DNA from: Rhodoferax sp.
GTDB lineage: Bacteria; Pseudomonadota; Gammaproteobacteria; Burkholderiales; Burkholderiaceae_C
DNA length: 33,048 bases
Direction of reading: 5' to 3'
Assembly: GCA_026224975.1 (NCBI GenBank)
Contig: JAMFRW010000423.1
Coordinates: 1-33,048, forward strand
Below the pieces are notes generated by a model. It made no database searches and had not been told where the DNA came from. It worked only from the letters and a program-made list of their open reading frames with translations. Every line of letters begins with the position of its first letter. The first letter of the stretch is position 1. The translations under genes and the position numbers were made by a program. Shown here in pieces: positions 1-8,096 of this stretch.

Positions 1-1082
1 GGGAGCTGCTGAAGGACCACAAGGTCTACATCACCGACTGGACCGACGCGCGCATGGTGCCGGCCGAAGCGGGCGCCTTCCACCTGAACGATTACGTGAC
101 CTACGTGCAGGAGTTCATTCGCCACGTAGGGCCGGAAGTCAACGTGATCTCGGTCTGCCAGCCGACCGTGCCAGTGCTCGCCGCCATCTCGCTGATGGCC
201 ACGAACGGCGAGCCGACGCCGCGCACGATGACGATGATGGGCGGCCCCATCGACGCCCGCAAGAGCCCGACCGCTGTCAACAATCTGGCGACCAACAAGG
301 GCTACGACTGGTTCGAGAACAACGTGATCTACCGCGTGCCGACCAACTACCCCGGCGCCGGCCGCCGCGTGTACCCAGGCTTTCTGCAGCACAGCGGCTT
401 CATCGCGATGAACCCGGATCGCCACCTCAAGTCGCACTACGACTACTTCCTCGATCTGATTCGCGGTGACGATGACAACGCCGACTTCCACCGCGGCTTC
501 TACGACGAGTACAACGCCGTGCTCGACATGCCGGCCGAGTACTACCTCGACACAATCAAAATCGTGTTCCAGGACTTCGCGCTGGTGAACGGCACCTGGG
601 AGGTCAACGGCCAACTCGTGCGCCCGCAAGACATCAAGACCACCTGGCTGCTGACGATCGAAGGCGAGCTCGACGACATCTCGGGCGCCGGCCAGACCCG
701 CGCCGCGCACGACCTCTGCACCGGTATCCCGAAGGAACGCCAGTTCCACTACGACGTGGAAGGCGCCGGCCATTACGGCATCTTCTCCGGCCGCCGCTGG
801 CGAGAGAATGCCTACCCGAAGGTGCGCGACTTCATCGCCAGCCATCAGGCCGAGGCAGCGGACAGTGCCGACGCCACGCCGGCGCCCGCAACCAAGGCCG
901 TCGCTGCGCCGAAGGCCGTTGCGATTGCGTCCAAAGCCATCGCGCCCAAAACTGCTGCGCCCAAGCCAGCGGCCACTACCAAGCCGGTTGCCACTGCCAG
1001 GCCGGTTGCGGCGACCAAAGCTGTCAAGGCTGCCAAGCCTGTGAAGGCCACGAAGTCCGCGAGCGCTTCCAAGGCGAAGTGA
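1..1082 (+). CDS. phaZ: Intracellular polyhydroxyalkanoate (PHB) depolymerase, 5'-truncated by window edge
   Basis: Thiol-type depolymerase that mobilises stored PHB granules in the cytoplasm. The reading frame is open from base 3, so the N-terminus lies outside the window; about 359 codons are visible. The nucleophile motif VCQPTVPVL (Cys near base 158) matches the Cys-type lipase box of the Ralstonia PhaZa1 family. An Asp in GELDDISGAGQT and the His in GAGHYGIFSGRRW complete the expected Cys-Asp-His triad. The last roughly 80 residues (from about base 841) are a low-complexity Ala/Lys/Pro tail with repeated TKPVA and PKAVA units, resembling histone H1 or the PhaM/PhaF C-termini. That tail is not part of the catalytic fold. 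A strong hairpin follows the stop codon. Family assignment is firm; the role of the tail is inference. Confidence 0.93.
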   Translation, partial: ELLKDHKVYITDWTDARMVPAEAGAFHLNDYVTYVQEFIRHVGPEVNVISVCQPTVPVLAAISLMATNGEPTPRTMTMMGGPIDARKSPTAVNNLATNKGYDWFENNVIYRVPTNYPGAGRRVYPGFLQHSGFIAMNPDRHLKSHYDYFLDLIRGDDDNADFHRGFYDEYNAVLDMPAEYYLDTIKIVFQDFALVNGTWEVNGQLVRPQDIKTTWLLTIEGELDDISGAGQTRAAHDLCTGIPKERQFHYDVEGAGHYGIFSGRRWRENAYPKVRDFIASHQAEAADSADATPAPATKAVAAPKAVAIASKAIAPKTAAPKPAATTKPVATARPVAATKAVKAAKPVKATKSASASKAK

Positions 1083-1088
1083 CGCCAC

Positions 1089-1113
1089 GGCCGGCGCGCC
1101 CCACGCGCCGGCC
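1089..1113 (+). terminator. GC-rich hairpin after phaZ
   Basis: A perfect 10-bp stem (1089-1098 with 1104-1113) and a 5-nt loop start 7 nt after the phaZ stop. There is no T-tract, so it is a weak intrinsic terminator or an mRNA 3'-end stabiliser. It argues that the following ferredoxin gene starts downstream of it rather than at the GTG overlapping the phaZ stop. Confidence 0.5.
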
Positions 1114-1126
1114 CGACAATCGCGGG

Positions 1127-1720
1127 GTGAATCTCCCCGCCTCTTCCACCCGTCTCGCCGACCTTGCCAATGCGCTGAACGACGCGCTGCCGCAGACGCA
1201 GTGCACGCGCTGCGGCTACCCCGATTGCCGCAGCTACGCGCAGGCCATCGCCGAGGGTGACGCCGGCATCGACCAATGCCCCCCTGGCGGCGCAGAAGGC
1301 GTGTCGCGCCTGGCTCGCATCACCGGCCAACCGCCACTCCCGCTCAACCCAGCCAACGGCAGCGAAGCGCCGCGTCTGCTCGCCGTGATCGACGAAGCCT
1401 GGTGCATCGGCTGCACGCTGTGCTTGAAGGCCTGCCCGGTCGATTGCATCGTCGGTGGGCCCAAAGCCATGCACACGGTGATCGACGCTCAATGCACCGG
1501 CTGCGAGCTGTGCGTACCGGCCTGCCCGGTCGACTGCATCTCGCTGGTGCCGGTCACCGGCGCGCTCACCGGCTGGCAGGCGTGGAGCGAACCGCAAGCC
1601 GCCAAAGCACGCGAGCGCTACGCCTTCCACCAGTTCCGCATGGCGCGTGACGAGCGCGAACTCAGCGAGCGCCTGGCCGCCGCCCGACCACGCCGGAAAG
1701 CCGCTTCGAGAATCGCATGA
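1127..1720 (+). CDS. RnfB-like electron-transport ferredoxin (soluble, orphan)
   Basis: An iron-sulfur protein related to RnfB/RsxB. It has an N-terminal 4Fe-4S domain of the RnfB type (CTRCGYPDC followed by a distal Cys in QCPPGG). Two ferredoxin CxxCxxCxxxC motifs follow (CIGCTLCLKACPVDC and CTGCELCVPACPVDC). Unlike E. coli RsxB, it has no N-terminal membrane helix, so it is predicted to be cytosolic. The start is uncertain. GTG at 1127 is preferred because the upstream in-frame stretch is Pro/Arg-rich and spans the post-phaZ hairpin; GTG at 1079 would overlap the phaZ stop by 4 nt. No other rnf genes are nearby. The stop lies 25 nt before nth, recalling the rnf-nth operon of enterobacteria. 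Its electron partner is unknown. Confidence 0.88.
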   Translation: MNLPASSTRLADLANALNDALPQTQCTRCGYPDCRSYAQAIAEGDAGIDQCPPGGAEGVSRLARITGQPPLPLNPANGSEAPRLLAVIDEAWCIGCTLCLKACPVDCIVGGPKAMHTVIDAQCTGCELCVPACPVDCISLVPVTGALTGWQAWSEPQAAKARERYAFHQFRMARDERELSERLAAARPRRKAASRIA

Positions 1721-1745
1721 GCGGCATGAGTCGCATCAAAGCCGC

Positions 1746-2417
1746 ATGAAAACCGCCGACATCCGCCCCTTCTTCGAAACCCTGCGCGCCGCCAACCCGC
1801 AGCCCACAACCGAGCTGGAATTCACCAACGTCTTCGAGCTGCTGGCCGCGGTGCTGCTCTCGGCGCAGGCGACCGATGTGAGCGTCAACAAGGCCGGCAA
1901 GCGGCTGTTCGCCAGAGCGAACACGCCGCAGAAGATGGTTGCGCTTGGGCTCGAGGGCATCACCGAACACATCCGCACCATCGGCCTGTACCGCAACAAG
2001 GCGAAGAACCTGCTGGAAACCAGCCGTATCCTCGTCGAGCAACACGGCGGCCAGGTGCCGCGCACGCGCGAGGCGCTGGAAGCCCTGCCCGGCGTGGGCC
2101 GCAAGACCGCCAACGTGGTGCTCAACGTCGCCTTCGGCGAGCCGACGATGGCGGTCGACACGCACATCTTCCGCATCGGCAACCGCACTGGCCTGGCGAC
2201 CGGCAAGACGCCGCTGGCGGTGGAGCTGAAATTGCTGGCGCGTGTGCCGGCGGAGTTCATGGTGGACGCACACCACTGGCTGATCCTGCATGGCCGCTAC
2301 GTGTGCCAGGCGCGCCGGCCGCAGTGCGAGCAGTGCGCGGTCGTTCGTTACTGTGACTACGGCAAGGCATGGGAGCGCTCGCTTGCAGGCGCGGCAGGCA
2401 TGCAGACCGCCGTCTGA
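1746..2417 (+). CDS. nth: Endonuclease III, DNA glycosylase/AP lyase
   Basis: Base-excision repair enzyme that removes oxidised pyrimidines and cleaves at the abasic site. The 223-residue product has the usual family length. The helix-hairpin-helix LPGVGRKTANVVLN carries the catalytic Lys, the catalytic Asp is in AVDTHIFRI, and the C-terminal 4Fe-4S ligands follow the Cx6Cx2Cx5C pattern (CQARRPQCEQCAVVRYC). The chosen ATG begins MKTADIRPFFETL, the normal start for beta-proteobacterial Nth; the open frame extends further upstream only as an overlap with the preceding gene. Probably co-transcribed with the RnfB-like ferredoxin gene. Confidence 0.96.
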   Translation: MKTADIRPFFETLRAANPQPTTELEFTNVFELLAAVLLSAQATDVSVNKAGKRLFARANTPQKMVALGLEGITEHIRTIGLYRNKAKNLLETSRILVEQHGGQVPRTREALEALPGVGRKTANVVLNVAFGEPTMAVDTHIFRIGNRTGLATGKTPLAVELKLLARVPAEFMVDAHHWLILHGRYVCQARRPQCEQCAVVRYCDYGKAWERSLAGAAGMQTAV

Positions 2418-2495
2418 GCGCCGTCGCCCGCTTCTTGGGGGAAGCCCGCCCTGCGCCGGGCTCGGCATTCGCCGGCCTCCGCGTCACAATCGTGC

Positions 2496-3095
2496 ATGGC
2501 TGATTCGACCGACCTCCAAACCATCTCCGGCCGACTGGAACGCGGCGAAATCGACAACGCCGAATTCCTCGAGCAGTTCACCCGCTACGTGGCCGCCGCC
2601 ATGGGCTGCTCGCGCGCCGGCGTCTGGGTCTTCAGCGACACCGACCCCGGCCACGTGCTGCGCTGCCTCGCCATGTACGACGCCACGCTCGACCACATGG
2701 TCACCGTGGGCGACATGGTCGACACCGACGTCTCGGTCTACTTCGAAACGCTGTTGAAAGACGGCAGCATCGTCGCCCCCGATGCCCTCGCCCACCCCGC
2801 GATGCAGGCCTGCCGCCAATACCTGAGCGACCTCGATGTGCGCTCCTCGCTCGACGTCTGCTTCTCGGTCAACGGCGTTCTCTTCGGCACCTTCAGTTGC
2901 GAGCAGATCGGCTCTCGCATGGAATGGTCCCAACGCCAGATCCAGCGCCTGCGCAAGATCGGCTCCCGCGCCAGCTTGACGCTGATGCACGCCGCCAGTG
3001 CGCCGCTGGATACGGCGCCTGGGGCGCTGTGGGATACGGGCAGCCCGAGCCGGTTGGCGACCTTGCCGATGCCGTTGGACAGTTCCGGTTCGTAG
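2496..3095 (+). CDS. GAF-domain protein
   Basis: A 199-residue cytoplasmic protein made almost entirely of one GAF domain (about residues 12-165: FLEQFTRYVAAAMGCSRAGVWVF through the FGTFSCEQ strand). It has no attached output domain such as GGDEF, EAL or a kinase. A Ser/Pro-rich tail follows. Free-standing GAF proteins can bind small ligands or act as partners for separate output proteins; the ligand cannot be read from sequence. A CACAAT hexamer lies only 5 nt before the ATG and there is no clear ribosome-binding site, so the message may be leaderless. The stop lies 4 nt from the convergent cobC stop. Confidence 0.8.
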   Translation: MADSTDLQTISGRLERGEIDNAEFLEQFTRYVAAAMGCSRAGVWVFSDTDPGHVLRCLAMYDATLDHMVTVGDMVDTDVSVYFETLLKDGSIVAPDALAHPAMQACRQYLSDLDVRSSLDVCFSVNGVLFGTFSCEQIGSRMEWSQRQIQRLRKIGSRASLTLMHAASAPLDTAPGALWDTGSPSRLATLPMPLDSSGS

Positions 3096-3099
3096 CTGG

Positions 3100-3654
3100 T
3101 CAAAGAGCGATCTGTTCGCCGTAGCGGACGCTCCCCGGCCACTCGGCAGCGCCGGGCATCTGCCCCATCTCCCGATCCAGCCAATGCGCCGCGCTGATCC
3201 AGCCGGCGTGGCCGACGATGCACACCGGCACACCACCCGCCGCCAGCTCACACCGAACCGAATCGCAACGCGCAAGCAACCCCGCCACCGACTCACCACG
3301 CCCCGGCGCATGCGCTGCGAAATTGGCGCACCAAGCATCCACCGCCGCCGCACCGATCTCCTCCCAACTCGCCCCATCCCAAGCCCCGAAATCCATCTCC
3401 GCCAAACGCACATCCACCCGATGCCGCCAGCCCCAACGCGCCAGCCATCGCCCGACATCGGCCGCGCGCCGCAGCGGCGATGTCCACACCTCGCGCGGCG
3501 TGCCGTGCACCCGCGCCCAGCGGCGGATGCGGTGCGCGAGGCGCTTGGCCTTGCGGCGGTCGACCGGCAGATCGGTACGGCCGATGCAGAGGCCTCGCAC
3601 ATCGGCCGCGGGTTTGGGATGACGCCAGACGGCGAGCACCGGCCCGGCCCTCAC
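3100..3654 (-). CDS. cobC: Alpha-ribazole phosphatase (histidine phosphatase family)
   Basis: Last gene of the B12 operon, 184 residues. It belongs to the phosphoglycerate-mutase-like histidine phosphatases and would remove the 5'-phosphate from alpha-ribazole phosphate or from cobalamin phosphate. Catalytic signatures visible are RHPKP near the N-terminus (phospho-accepting His), SPLRRA, the acidic residue in LAEMDFGAWDG, and VGHAGW near the C-terminus. The first motif is RHP rather than the classical RHG. GTG at 3654 overlaps the cobS stop by 4 nt (GTGA), which indicates translational coupling and fixes the start. A longer in-frame extension upstream only shadows cobS. The substrate is inferred from context. 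Confidence 0.86.
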   Translation of the reverse strand: MRAGPVLAVWRHPKPAADVRGLCIGRTDLPVDRRKAKRLAHRIRRWARVHGTPREVWTSPLRRAADVGRWLARWGWRHRVDVRLAEMDFGAWDGASWEEIGAAAVDAWCANFAAHAPGRGESVAGLLARCDSVRCELAAGGVPVCIVGHAGWISAAHWLDREMGQMPGAAEWPGSVRYGEQIAL

Positions 3655-4433
3655 CAACCCGCTCGAAGCGCGGCGATCCATGCCAGCAGCACCAGCAACT
3701 CGGTGACCTGCTGCGTGGCGCCCAGCGTGTCGCCGGTGTAGCCGCCGAGGCGCGTCTTCAGCCATCGGCCGAACGGCCAAGCGCCGACGACGACGAGCAG
3801 CAAGCTCAGCGCAATCTCCGGCCACCAATGCGCGTTGAACATCCCGAGCACAATCGCGACAACCAGCACCGAGCCGATCGCCACGACCAGCCCGCCGCCC
3901 GAGATTCGCTGCGCCAACGGCTTCGCCTTCGCATGGTCTATGTCGCCGGCATAAGGCAGCGTGCGGATCAACGACGTGGCTGCCGCGCGGCTCGCGGTGT
4001 GCGCCAGCAGCAGCGCCGGCATGGCAACAGGCAAGGGCAGCGAGACCAACGCCGCCGCCTTGGTGCCCAGCATCAGCACCAGGCCGATCGCGCCATAAGC
4101 GCCGATGCGCGAATCCTTCATGATTGCAAGCGCGCGCTCGCGGCTCACCGCGCCGCCCAGGCCATCGCAGGTGTCGGCCCAGCCGTCTTCGTGGAAGCCG
4201 CCGGTGAGCAGCACGCTGGCCATCATCGACAAGCCCACCGCCACAGCCGGCGTGAAGAGCAGGTAGCCGGCCCACAGCACCAGCGACGACACCGCACCGA
4301 CCACCAGCCCGACGGCGGGGAAATACCGCGCACTCTGGTTGAGCCAGTCGGGCTCGAAGCCGACCCAGCGCGGCACCGGCACGCGCGTGAAGAACTGCAG
4401 CGCGACGAAGAAGAGGCGCAGTTCGTGGATCAC
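3651..4433 (-). CDS. cobS: Adenosylcobinamide-GDP ribazoletransferase (cobalamin synthase)
   Basis: Integral membrane enzyme joining adenosylcobinamide-GDP with alpha-ribazole(-phosphate) to complete the nucleotide loop. The 260-residue product has several hydrophobic segments (for example around VGLVVGAVSSLVLWAGYLL and LLLVVVGAWPF). It carries the family signature GGFHEDGWADTCDGLGG, whose acidic residues bind Mg2+. It starts at GTG 4433 (VIHELRLFFVALQFFTRVPVP), overlapping the cobT stop by 4 nt. Its own stop overlaps the cobC start. The long in-frame upstream extension lies antisense-like within cobT and is rejected. Confidence 0.95.
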   Translation of the reverse strand: MIHELRLFFVALQFFTRVPVPRWVGFEPDWLNQSARYFPAVGLVVGAVSSLVLWAGYLLFTPAVAVGLSMMASVLLTGGFHEDGWADTCDGLGGAVSRERALAIMKDSRIGAYGAIGLVLMLGTKAAALVSLPLPVAMPALLLAHTASRAAATSLIRTLPYAGDIDHAKAKPLAQRISGGGLVVAIGSVLVVAIVLGMFNAHWWPEIALSLLLVVVGAWPFGRWLKTRLGGYTGDTLGATQQVTELLVLLAWIAALRAGW

Positions 4434-5479
4434 ACCGCGTCTCGCTCCGAAACGCCGACCGAAGCGAAGCTGGCCATCTGCACCAGCAGGTGCACAGCGC
4501 TGTCGATCAAGGGCCACGCGAGGGCGGCGCCGGAGCCTTCGCCCAAGCGCAGTTCGAGGTTCAACAAGTGCTCGGCTTCCAGATGATCGAGCAGGCGCGC
4601 GTGGCCGGACTCGGCCGAGCGGTGGGCGAAGACGCAGTAGTCGAGCAGGGCCGGCTCGATCTTCGAAGCGACCAACACTGCCGCGCCGCAGATGAAGCCA
4701 TCGACCACGATCACGCGGCGCGAACTGGCGGCCTGCAAGGCGGCACCGACCATCATCGCGATCTCGAAGCCACCAAATGCCGCCAGCGCTTCCAATGGCG
4801 CCTGCGCCGGCGCATGCTTGTCGAGCACGGCCCTGAGCACCGCCAGCTTGCGCGCCAGGCCGGCGTCGTCGAGCCCGGTGCCGCGGCCGACACACGCCGC
4901 GATGTCGACGCCCGCCAAGCGCGCCAGCAGCATCGCCGCGCTCGAGGTGTTGCCGATGCCCATCTCACCCAACAGCACCACGTTGCCGGGCAGGTTGCGC
5001 ACCACCTCGACGCCGGCTTCGACGGCGCGGGCGCATTGCAGCACGGTCATCGCCGGGCCGGCAAGCGAATCGGCGGTGCCGAGCGCGATCTTGCGGTTGA
5101 GCAGATCGGCGCGCGGCGCGAACGCGTGGTTGACGCCGGCATCGACGATGGTCAGCGCCAGTTGGTGTTGCCGCGCGAGCACGCTGATGGCCGCGCCGCC
5201 GGCCAGAAAGTTCTCGACCATCTGCCAGGTCACGTCGCTCGGAAACGCCGAGATGCCACGCGCCGCCAGCCCGTGATCGGCCGCGAACACCAGCACTTGC
5301 GGATGCAGCAACTGCGGCGTTTCTGTCCGCTGGATCAAACCGATGCGCAGCGCCAGCGCTTCGAGCCGGCCGAGCGATCCCTGCGGCTTGGTCTTGTGGT
5401 CGAGCAGGTGTTGGAGCCGCGCCGAGAGCATGGCGTCGGCTGTGGCTGCGATGGTGGGCAAGGCTTGAAGAGGTGACAT
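4430..5479 (-). CDS. cobT: Nicotinate-nucleotide-dimethylbenzimidazole phosphoribosyltransferase
   Basis: Activates the lower ligand base (DMB) to alpha-ribazole phosphate using nicotinate mononucleotide. The 349-residue length is typical of CobT. Recognisable blocks are KPQGSLGRLE near the N-terminus, FAADHGLAARGISAFP, GEMGIGNTSSAAML, and the C-terminal LGEGSGAALAWPL, whose Glu is the catalytic base in the Salmonella enzyme. ATG 5479 gives a conventional N-terminus. The 88 nt between this gene and cobQ is the largest gap inside the operon. The stop overlaps the cobS start. Confidence 0.96.
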   Translation of the reverse strand: MSPLQALPTIAATADAMLSARLQHLLDHKTKPQGSLGRLEALALRIGLIQRTETPQLLHPQVLVFAADHGLAARGISAFPSDVTWQMVENFLAGGAAISVLARQHQLALTIVDAGVNHAFAPRADLLNRKIALGTADSLAGPAMTVLQCARAVEAGVEVVRNLPGNVVLLGEMGIGNTSSAAMLLARLAGVDIAACVGRGTGLDDAGLARKLAVLRAVLDKHAPAQAPLEALAAFGGFEIAMMVGAALQAASSRRVIVVDGFICGAAVLVASKIEPALLDYCVFAHRSAESGHARLLDHLEAEHLLNLELRLGEGSGAALAWPLIDSAVHLLVQMASFASVGVSERDAV

Positions 5480-5567
5480 GGCGTGGGGCTGTGCTCCGGG
5501 TTGATGTCGGGGTGAGGTGTCGACGGATGGACGATCGCGTGAGAGGGTGTCGGGAGTTCGTGGCAGT

Positions 5568-7109
5568 TCAGCGGCCGACCAGCCGCATCAGCGCGCCGGG
5601 CTCGAAGTGCGCATCGACGAAATCGGCGAGGCCGTCGAAGACCGAATCCAGCGTGCGCACCTGCGCGCCGAAAAGCGCCTGCAGCACCGCTGGCGACTCG
5701 AAAAGGCCGTGCGCGCACAAGCCCAGCACCCGGCCCTGCTGCCAGCCGATGGCCTCGCTTTCGGCATTGCGCAGCGCGACCGGCCTTGACTCGTTAGACG
5801 ACTCATCGGCCACGCTGCGGCCATGGCGGATTTCATAAGCATCGAAGCTCACACCTGCCAGCGCCTGCCATGCGCCTTGCAAGCGACCGGGCCCTTCGAA
5901 CTCGGCGCGCGTATGCCGCAGCAGTTTGTCGCGTTCGAAAGTGGTGACGATGGGCAGCAAGCCCAGCCCTGCCGCCGCACCATCGATGCCGTGCGGATCG
6001 AGCAGCGCGCGGCCCAGCATCTGCACGCCGCCGCAAATGCCGAGCACCTGGCCGCCTGCTCGCGCGTGGCGCGCGATGACGTCGTCCAGGCCTTGCGCAC
6101 GCAGCCAGGCGAGGTCGCCGCTGGTGTGCTTGGAGCCGGGCAGCACCACCCAATCGGCGCCTTGGGTCTCGGCCGGCGTGCGTGCCCAACGCAGGCGCAC
6201 ACCGGGCAGGCTGCGCAGCGGCTGGAACTCGTCGAGGTTGCTGATGCGCGGGTAGGCGATCACCGCGATCTGCAAGCCGCCGGCGCCTCCGGTGGCGCTG
6301 TCGTCGAACACGCCGTCTTCTTCCGGCAGGCCGTGGCCGCGCCACATCGGCAGCACGGCCAGCGTGGGCACGCCGGTGAGCTGCTCGAGTTGCGCCGGGC
6401 CGGGCGCGAGCAGGCGCGCATCGCCACGAAAACGGTTGAGCACATAACCGCGGATCAGCGCGCGTTCGTCGGCCGGCAGGAGCTGGTGCGTGCCGAAGAG
6501 ATGGGCGAACGCGCCGCCGCGGTCGATGTCGGTCACGAGCAGGCAGGCCGCATCGGCCTCGCGCGCCGTGCGCATGTTCACGTAGTCGCTCGCGTGCAGG
6601 TTGATCTCGGCCGGCGAGCCGGCCCCTTCGATCACGACCACATCGTTCTCGGCCAGCAGCGCGTGCAAGGACTCGCGCGCGAACGGCCAGAGCTGCTCGC
6701 TGCGCTCACGCCAGGGCACGCCGGCCAGATCGGCGCGGACTTCGCCCAGCACCACGACCTGGCTCGCGGTGTCGTGCTCGGGCTTGAGCAGCACCGGGTT
6801 CATGCGCACCTCGGGCGCGGCCCGCGCGGCCAGCGCCTGGAAGTATTGCGCGCTGCCGATCTCGCCGGCCGCGCCGCGCGGGCCGGGCACGACGCGCGCG
6901 TTGTTGCTCATGTTCTGCGCCTTGAACGGCGCGACCTTCAGGCCCTGGCGCGCATACCAGCGACACAGCGCCGTGGCGAGCCAGCTCTTTCCGGCACCGC
7001 TGGTGGTGCCGAGGACCATGACGGCGCGGGCGCGTGGGCGATCTGCACGGGGGGATACGTCGCTTGCAGCGCCGTTCCTTTCGGCTGAAGAGTTGCTTGG
7101 CGTGGTCAT
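5568..7109 (-). CDS. cobQ: Cobyric acid synthase (glutamine-dependent amidotransferase)
   Basis: Catalyses the four ATP-dependent amidations of adenosylcobyrinate a,c-diamide at b, d, e and g, giving adenosylcobyric acid. The 513-residue product has a dethiobiotin-synthetase-like N-terminal ATPase domain (GTTSGAGKSW P-loop-like motif, KAQNMSNNARV, EGAGSPAEINL). The C-terminal type-I glutamine amidotransferase domain has its Cys in GICGGVQMLG and a His in EIRHGR. A Ser/Asn/Ala-rich stretch of about 35 residues precedes the ATPase. ATG 7109 overlaps the cobD stop by 4 nt (ATGA). CobQ implies the cell can also process corrin intermediates made or salvaged elsewhere. Confidence 0.95.
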   Translation of the reverse strand: MTTPSNSSAERNGAASDVSPRADRPRARAVMVLGTTSGAGKSWLATALCRWYARQGLKVAPFKAQNMSNNARVVPGPRGAAGEIGSAQYFQALAARAAPEVRMNPVLLKPEHDTASQVVVLGEVRADLAGVPWRERSEQLWPFARESLHALLAENDVVVIEGAGSPAEINLHASDYVNMRTAREADAACLLVTDIDRGGAFAHLFGTHQLLPADERALIRGYVLNRFRGDARLLAPGPAQLEQLTGVPTLAVLPMWRGHGLPEEDGVFDDSATGGAGGLQIAVIAYPRISNLDEFQPLRSLPGVRLRWARTPAETQGADWVVLPGSKHTSGDLAWLRAQGLDDVIARHARAGGQVLGICGGVQMLGRALLDPHGIDGAAAGLGLLPIVTTFERDKLLRHTRAEFEGPGRLQGAWQALAGVSFDAYEIRHGRSVADESSNESRPVALRNAESEAIGWQQGRVLGLCAHGLFESPAVLQALFGAQVRTLDSVFDGLADFVDAHFEPGALMRLVGR

Positions 7110-8068
7110 GTCATCACCGCCCGCATGACCCATGCCGACGTGGCCAGGATGACCGCCAAGATCGCCGCCCGATGGCCGAGGCGCACGGCGAGCGACACAT
7201 GCTGTGGGCCGGGCGACGGCGCGCCGCCGTTGAGCGCGTAGACGCCCGGCTTGCGCAGCCGGACGCCCAGGCGCAGGGCCATCGCGCCCATGGTCCAGCC
7301 GCCGTTGGGGGATGGCGTGCGGCGGGCTTCGATGCGCAGGTGCTGCCATGTGGACGCGTTCGATGCAAAGGTCGACAAAGGCAACAGCATCGTCATCAGC
7401 GCCGCCAAGCGCGCCGGCACCCACGAGAGCGCATCGTCCGCCCGCGCCGTCCACTTGCCGGCCCATTCCCACGCGCCGCGGTAGCCCCACATCGCGTCCA
7501 GCGTGTTGGCCGCGCGATAGATCACCGCGCCGGGCAGGCCGAAAACGGCGTACCAGAAGAGCGGCGCGACCAACGAATCGTTCAGGTTCTCGGCGAGGGT
7601 TTCGATGGCGGTTTCGCGGATCGTCGCGGCATCGAGCGCGCTCACGTCGCGGCTCACCAGCCTCGCAAGTTGCACGCGGGCGGCCGGTTCACCATGCGCC
7701 AGCGCAACTTCGACAGCCGTCACCTCGTCGCGCAGCATGCGCCACGCGAACATCGGCTTGAGCACGATCGCCAGCAACGGCACCGCCAGCCACAGCGGCA
7801 GCGCGAGCAAGCCCTGCTGCAGAGCCCACGCCGAGACACCGAGGACGATGGCAATCGTGAACCACGCCAGCGCGCCGACTGTGAACGCCGAAGCCGGCCG
7901 CAAGCGCTTCAAGCGCCGGCCGACCGGCGCCACCGCCGACCCGAACCACGCCACCGGATGCCACGCGTCGCGCGGCTCGCCGAAGCGCGCATCGAGAGCC
8001 CACGCGAGCGGCACGGCGGCGGCGAGTGCCAGGTGCTGGGCGACGCTCACAGCGCGCGTCGCTCGCAT
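7106..8068 (-). CDS. cobD: Adenosylcobinamide-phosphate synthase (CobD/CbiB)
   Basis: Membrane protein attaching (R)-1-amino-2-propanol phosphate to adenosylcobyric acid. Product of 320 residues. Conserved family blocks are DARFGEPRDAWHPVAWFG near the N-terminus and ETLAENLNDSLVAPLFWY followed by GAVIYRAANTLDAMWGYR. The C-terminal NGGWTMGAMALRL is also typical. Several hydrophobic helices are evident. ATG 8068 is chosen because it directly precedes the conserved N-terminus; GTG 8080 is an alternative. It lies 28 nt after the ATPase gene and overlaps cobQ by 4 nt. Confidence 0.94.
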   Translation of the reverse strand: MRATRAVSVAQHLALAAAVPLAWALDARFGEPRDAWHPVAWFGSAVAPVGRRLKRLRPASAFTVGALAWFTIAIVLGVSAWALQQGLLALPLWLAVPLLAIVLKPMFAWRMLRDEVTAVEVALAHGEPAARVQLARLVSRDVSALDAATIRETAIETLAENLNDSLVAPLFWYAVFGLPGAVIYRAANTLDAMWGYRGAWEWAGKWTARADDALSWVPARLAALMTMLLPLSTFASNASTWQHLRIEARRTPSPNGGWTMGAMALRLGVRLRKPGVYALNGGAPSPGPQHVSLAVRLGHRAAILAVILATSAWVMRAVMT

Positions 8069-8096
8069 GTCAGTACGCACGCCACACCGCGGCTCA

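Noticed and set aside
1079-1126. GTG start overlapping the phaZ stop for the RnfB-like gene
   Set aside because: It would add 16 Pro/Arg-rich residues encoded by the post-phaZ hairpin; the GTG at 1127 fits the family better, although the 4-nt overlap leaves some doubt.
2484-3602. 372-codon minus-strand frame over the GAF gene
   Set aside because: Overlaps both the GAF gene and cobC in the wrong frame, with no motif and a compositionally biased sequence.
5823-7088. 421-codon plus-strand frame within cobQ
   Set aside because: Antisense to a complete cobQ with both domains; no ribosome-binding site or family motif.
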